A DNA stretch of 64,000 nucleotides from Whitmania pigra. Lineage: Eukaryota; Annelida; Clitellata; Hirudinida; Haemopidae. Of the stretch, positions 59,232 through 64,000 are shown in pieces. A program made the position numbers and the translations under genes. The DNA lies in contig JAJTWR010000263.1 in the NCBI GenBank assembly GCA_021613335.1, forward strand, positions 781,001 to 845,000. The letters are read 5' to 3'. Position 1 is the stretch's first letter, and each line of letters opens with the position of its first letter. Under the pieces are notes generated by a model. It was not told the origin of the DNA. It did not search any database and saw nothing but the letters and a program-made list of their open reading frames with translations.

Positions 59232-59947
59232 TTCGCTTGGTAAGCTGGGATGATTGTGGACGGATGTTAAAATAATTGTTTAATTTAAGTGAATTATATT
59301 TATTTTCATAAATTATCGAAAAATGTTTAGTATCTTATTTTCATTTTATTAGCTTTGTGTTGCAATTAATAATGACTATTGCATTATTAATCTCAAAAGA
59401 ATTATGAACAAATGCTGGAAAAATTGAACTTCACCAAAGCATATGGTGTCATATTCAAATATTTGTTTGAGTTTTTAAAATAATTATGTGGAAAATACAT
59501 TCTTATCAATCATTATGATTCTGGAATGCATTGTTGTTTACAAGAAAAACATTTCAAATAAAAAAATCAACGAAGTTGTTGGAATGAATTGATGAAATTG
59601 AATTGATAGAATTGAATTGTTGGAATGAATTGATGAAATTGAATTGATAGAATTGAATTGTTGGAATTGAATTGTTGGAATGAATTGATAAAATGTAATT
59701 GTTGGAATGAATTGAGAATATTATCGGAGTTTCAAAGATTGTTGATCATTTGTCAGAGCAATCGAAGACCATGGCACATTTAGAGACTGGAACATGGATA
59801 AATGACTTTTTGTGATTGTGGATGATATATTGTATTGCGTTATAATTAATATAATATTAATTGCTATTATTATAATGATAATTTTCTAAACAACCCGAGA
59901 ACCAAATCTTGCCATGAACTCCACTTTAGAAAACATGACGTTTGGTT

Positions 59948-60956
59948 GGCACCCCGTCATAACAGCCCGGCGACAGAATAGCCCCGACAAAACAGCCCCG
60001 TCAAAATAGCACGGCGTCAAAGTAGCTCAAGACAAAACAGCCCCGACAAAACCGCCCCGACAAAACAGCCCCGTCGAAACAGCCCGGCGTCAAAATAGCC
60101 CAGGACGGAAAAATCCCATCAAAATGGCCCCGTCAAAATAGCCCCGACAAAATAGCCCGGCGACAAAATAGCCCAGGACAAAACAACCCGACGACAAAAT
60201 AGCCCGGCGACAAAATAGCCCCGTCAAAACAGCCCTGTCAAAACACTAGAGTCTAATATTTCTATTCACTATTAACTATTATAACAGCTTTTTCATCGTT
60301 TCACTAGTCGATGCTAAAACATCAATGATTTCATTGTTATTGATTCTTGGAAAAGAGTCTTTCTCACAAGAATCAGCATGAATGATCGTAGAACTGACTG
60401 GTTCAGAAAATTTATTAATCTGCTCAAAACGTATTTCAATTTTGAAAACGACCTCTCACAAGCAACTTGTGATGAGGATAATGTCAACACAAATTTGTAA
60501 GCCAAATACAAATTTGAATAAGCAAGACTATGCAAATTAAACTTCTGGAGAACAATAATAACAAACAATACTCAAAACGGTCAAAGCATTCAAGCCACTA
60601 ATTTCGAATTAAATTTTGATTCAGTTTCACAACATTTTTTAAAAATACTTTGACATGGAGTTATCATGGGGCTATTTTGACGAGGCTATTTTGTCGCCGG
60701 GCTATTTTGTCGCCGGGTTGTTTTGTCCTGGGCTATTATGTCGTCGGGCTATTTTGTCGGGGCTATTTTGACGGGGCCATTTTGACAGGGCTATTTTGTC
60801 TTGGGCTATTTTGACGCCGGGCTGTTTCGACGGGGCTGTTTTGTCGGGACGGTTTTGTCGGGGCTGTTTTGTCTTGAGCTATTTTGACGCCGGGCTATTT
60901 TGACGGGGCTGTTTTGTCGGGGCTATTCTGTCGCCGGGCTGTTATGACGGGTCACC
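59948..60956 (-). mobile_element. foldback-like hAT element with tandem-repeat arms
   Basis: The left arm (59948-60245) and right arm (60656-60956) are inverted copies built from about 15 short GC-rich units such as CGACAAAATAGCCC and its complement. Terminal words are GGCACCCCGTCATAAC and its counterpart ending GACGGGTCACC. The direct repeat CGTTTGGTT flanks it (59939-59947, 60957-60965), an 8-9-bp target duplication fitting hAT. The core (60246-60655) encodes a hAT dimerisation tail. A solo right arm with adjoining core is at 5811-6125. Confidence 0.8.
60314..60568 (-). pseudogene. hAT dimerisation-domain remnant in the foldback core
   Basis: Minus frame with YKFVLTLSSSQVACERSFSK then LKYVLSRL and a Leu-rich end, matching the C-terminal dimerisation motif of hAT transposases. 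Only the last 60-70 residues of the family are present; DDE residues are absent. Confidence 0.7.
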
Positions 60957-63100
60957 CGTTTGGTTAAACATTTATTTATTGATTCGCTAAATTTACTATA
61001 AATTTTTATTAGTTGGTTTTAAATCCAGTTTTTAAATATTTTAAACTTTTATTCCAGAAATAATCAGGAAACTAAAAGAGAATTCAAATGATTTAGCTTC
61101 TAAAGTGACTTTTATCAAAATAAATGATTAAAAACTTAATTTATAAAAACATTTGCAAAATGTTGAATTGCCAGACATTAATCATTGAAAACTTGCATTG
61201 ATCAGAAAAGTCAATAGGTGGAGCAACATTATTGGCAACAATCCCATGCTGTGTGCTTCATCGATGGAAAGCTTTCTCTCGTATTCGAGCTGGAGTGATC
61301 CTTTTTATTCAATTCGTTTTTGCATGTATTCAATTAATTCGTGTATGCAAATCATTTTTATGCCAATCATGTATTTGCAAATCATTTTTATTCAAATCAT
61401 TTTTTATGCAAATCGTTTTTATACCAATCATTTGCAAACCATTTTTAGTCAAATCATTATTTATGCAAATCCTGTTCATAAGTTGGAATAAATTGTCCAT
61501 GTCATGCTAATTCGAGTCGATTAGATTATTGAAGTCAGACTATAAAAACAAATTAGACATGAATTCATTTTTAAAATTTAACCAACCGCAACAACTCAAC
61601 GCCCGTTTTTCAACATGAAAAATGCACCTCAGTCTTAATTTCTTCTTCCCAAAACAGCCTCATTGAAAATGTCGGAGGCAAGTCAGAATCTATTATCGCG
61701 GAGGTTAGGCATTAACTTCAGTATTAAGTGTTGATGATGATGTTGTTGTTGTTATTGTTGTTGTCGTTGTTATTGTTGCTGTTGTTATTGTTGTTACTGC
61801 TACTTTACAATCACTTCTCAGTCTCGATAAAATTGTTAAAAGAGAAGAAATTTGAATTTTTCAACTCTACATTTTTAACATTTCCCGTCGTCGAAACATT
61901 TCTTGAAATTAATCTCATGTTATTAAATAATTTGTTATTATAAATTAATGTTATAATATTAATTATTAATCTTCCTCACAAGAAGAGGAAAGTGACGTCA
62001 TCACGGAAAAGATGTCAATCGCAAAATATAATTGCAATGGAAGCATCCCTAGTCTCACAGGTGTGACTGATTGGGCGCCAATTAAATCAAACGTGGAAGA
62101 CAAAATGGCGCTGAAATTTCAACCTTTGAACACGCAGATTATCATTTCATTTGTTCGAGGCTGGAAAGGAAATTAAAAGTATGCTTCATACTCGTGTCGT
62201 TATCCAGGTAACGAGTTATCCAGGTAACGCATAACTGAAAGGGGAAGTTCTTAATATCGTCCAAGAAATGATGATGGAAGACTCTCTGCGTGTGCTGACA
62301 AATATTCTTAAAAACATCCAAAAAAGTTCTATTTTCGAACTTTTAAAACGTTTCCTGGAATTTCCAGAATTTGTTTCATTTGTTTTCTTGAAATGCGTTT
62401 TCTGATGGTTCCTGAAGTCATTTGAAAGTCATTTTCTCTTTAGTAGGAATTTTTAAAGTTTTGCATTTTATCGATCTAAAATATTGAAAGGGACTTAATT
62501 TGTCATTATTTGATGGTTTGCTTCAGGGACGTCAATTGGGGATGGGCAACAAAACCCACAAGAAATTAAGTGAGATACAAAAATATACTCAACCAAAACA
62601 GTTTCTATAAAATGGACTTTTAACAAAAATTTTCACGGTGTTTGGAGCTTTGAAAAATTGCGTTTTTATTGCAAACAGTGAACATTTTCTTATTAAATGC
62701 TTGAGAAGGTTGTACGTGATGGAGAAGATGGTGGTTGCTATCCCTTTGAAATGATATGTTACTTTAACTCTACAATCTGATCATTTGAAATCCTCGAATC
62801 TCGTAGAAGGTGTTGATGAAGACGTAAAAGTAAATTAGTCCGTTTTAGGGTCACCGCTTATCCCTTGGAGCCAATCAATTGGCTTCTTCTGTAGTGGTTC
62901 AGTAGCTCAGCCAATTAGAAATGTGCAACTGGAAAATTATTTAACTCCGATATTGATTAAGCAGGAATTCCTGTTAACTCAGCCGTGAAAATGTCCATTC
63001 ATCGTCACATAACTTAACTGGCGAAGAAAAGCTTTCTGTTTTTATTTTGCTGTTGGAAATCCCGAGGAATTGAACCATTGAACCACATAGCTCCTTGTCC
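60957..63100. other. gene desert segment
   Basis: CAAATCATTTTTAT-type short repeats lie at 61340-61470, TTG/TTA triplets at 61735-61800, a CRE at 61993, and a GC-richer stretch with GGTAACG direct repeats (VATCCAGGTAACG-like) at 62200-62235. A hAT-like left end CAGGGACGTCAATTGGGG is at 62527. No gene recognised. Confidence 0.4.
61993..62000. promoter_or_regulatory. CRE palindrome
   Basis: TGACGTCA within AAAGTGACGTCATCACGG. Confidence 0.3.
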
Positions 63101-63164
63101 ACATGGCTCCACATCACAAGATGTCCATTACCTTCTCTGTTCTTTTCGTGGTGAAATCTACCTC

Positions 63165-63344
63165 CTGTAATACGTGTAAATATAATAATAATTTTATCTG
63201 CTGTAATACGTGTAAATATAATAATAATTTTATCTGCTGCAACACGTGTAAATATAATAATATTTCTACCTGCTGTAATACGTGTAAATATAATAATATT
63301 TCTACCTGCTGTAATACGTGTAAATATAATAATAATAATTCTTC
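63165..63344 (+). repeat. 36-bp minisatellite, five units, open as a 12-residue Cys repeat
   Basis: Units start at 63165, 63201, 63237, 63273 and 63309. Each contains ATACGTGTAAATATAATAAT. Because 36 is a multiple of three, the + frame 63103-63360 reads CNTCKYNNNFIC-type repeats after a short hydrophobic start (MSITFSVLFVVKSTS). It could be a tiny secreted-peptide ORF, but nothing else supports a gene. Confidence 0.8.
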
Positions 63345-63359
63345 TTGCTTTAATATTTA

Positions 63360-63712
63360 ATAATAATAATAATAATAATAAAATAATAATAGTAGTTTAA
63401 AATTCTTTTGAGTTCCGAAAAGAATCCTCGGAGAGGAAACCACCTTTACGAACGTTTCAGCCTTCTGACGGTTGATGAGGCGGGTGTTGAGTTCACTCAT
63501 GTCATTCCTTCTCTCTTTGTAATGTGTTCGAAACCCAGCCTTGTTCACTCTTGTTATGTTGGTGGATAATTTAATACATTAATGTAATACATATGCAGTG
63601 CAATGCATTTCCTTACGCTCCTCTGCATTCTGCTTGCATTAATAATGTACAATAATCATAACAATAATTAACATTATCATTACAATTAACATTTTAAATG
63701 TCATTAATAATA
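63360..63712. other. spacer
   Basis: Short (AAT)n at 63360-63390 and a GC-richer stretch at 63410-63545. No gene recognised. Confidence 0.4.

Positions 63713-64000
<288 letters not shown>

Larger units (their letters stand above)
58640..59947. other. spacer with islands
   Basis: (ATC)n-like triplets lie at 58920-59032. A GC-richer island with a CRE and POU/E-box words is at 59035-59240. GAATTGAT-type short tandem repeats are at 59580-59715. No gene recognised. Confidence 0.4.

Noticed and set aside
63165..63344. CRISPR-like array
   Set aside because: Units are directly adjacent without variable spacers and the genome is animal; it is a minisatellite.

Overview
This window is animal nuclear DNA. 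It is AT-rich, the genes are split by short GT-AG introns, and the identifiable single-copy genes are metazoan: the C-terminal part of a BIRC6/Apollon E2-E3 protein, two RIG-I-like helicases and a CCDC15-like coiled-coil protein. The dense DNA transposons (several hAT elements, a pogo/Tigger-like element, a MULE), CR1/Jockey-like LINEs, Ty3/Gypsy elements and long AAT/ATC/CACCAT microsatellites fit an invertebrate. I cannot name the species from sequence alone.

Layout. 0.2-3.7 kb: last nine exons of BIRC6 (+). 4.5-6.3 kb: MULE remnant and one arm of a foldback-like element. 6.34-12.6 kb: duplicon copy A, holding RLR-A (seven exons, 836 codons, intact) and a convergent CCDC15-like gene on the minus strand. 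12.9-16.0 kb: an almost complete hAT element with perfect 8-bp target duplications, inside a Tigger-like remnant. 16.8-17.4 kb: a deleted hAT. 17.54-28.75 kb: duplicon copy B, holding RLR-B (seven exons, 837 codons, intact). Its left flank was invaded by another hAT (17715-24424), which was itself invaded by a 4.46-kb Ty3/Gypsy element with identical 111-bp LTRs. 29-31.1 kb: hAT and Tigger remnants.

33-64 kb is a gene desert of microsatellites, mobile elements and scattered GC-richer islands carrying CRE, NRF1, YY1 and POU/E-box-like sites. Mobile elements here include a 1.85-kb LTR element with identical 304-bp LTRs and only one ORF (a SAP-domain protein), a GC-rich insert whose 5' end is a 25/26 match to the R2 target site of 28S rRNA, a 5'-truncated CR1-like LINE with a candidate 15-bp target duplication, and a 1-kb hAT-type foldback element whose arms are built from short GC-rich tandem units.

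Biologically, the best candidates for follow-up are the tandem RLR pair with a death-effector-like rather than clear CARD N terminus, a likely antiviral RNA-sensing locus expanding by local duplication, and the unusual non-autonomous elements. The duplication carries both RLR coding exons and flanks, but the CCDC15-like gene is found only beside copy A. All family assignments were made by eye from motifs; no database search was run.
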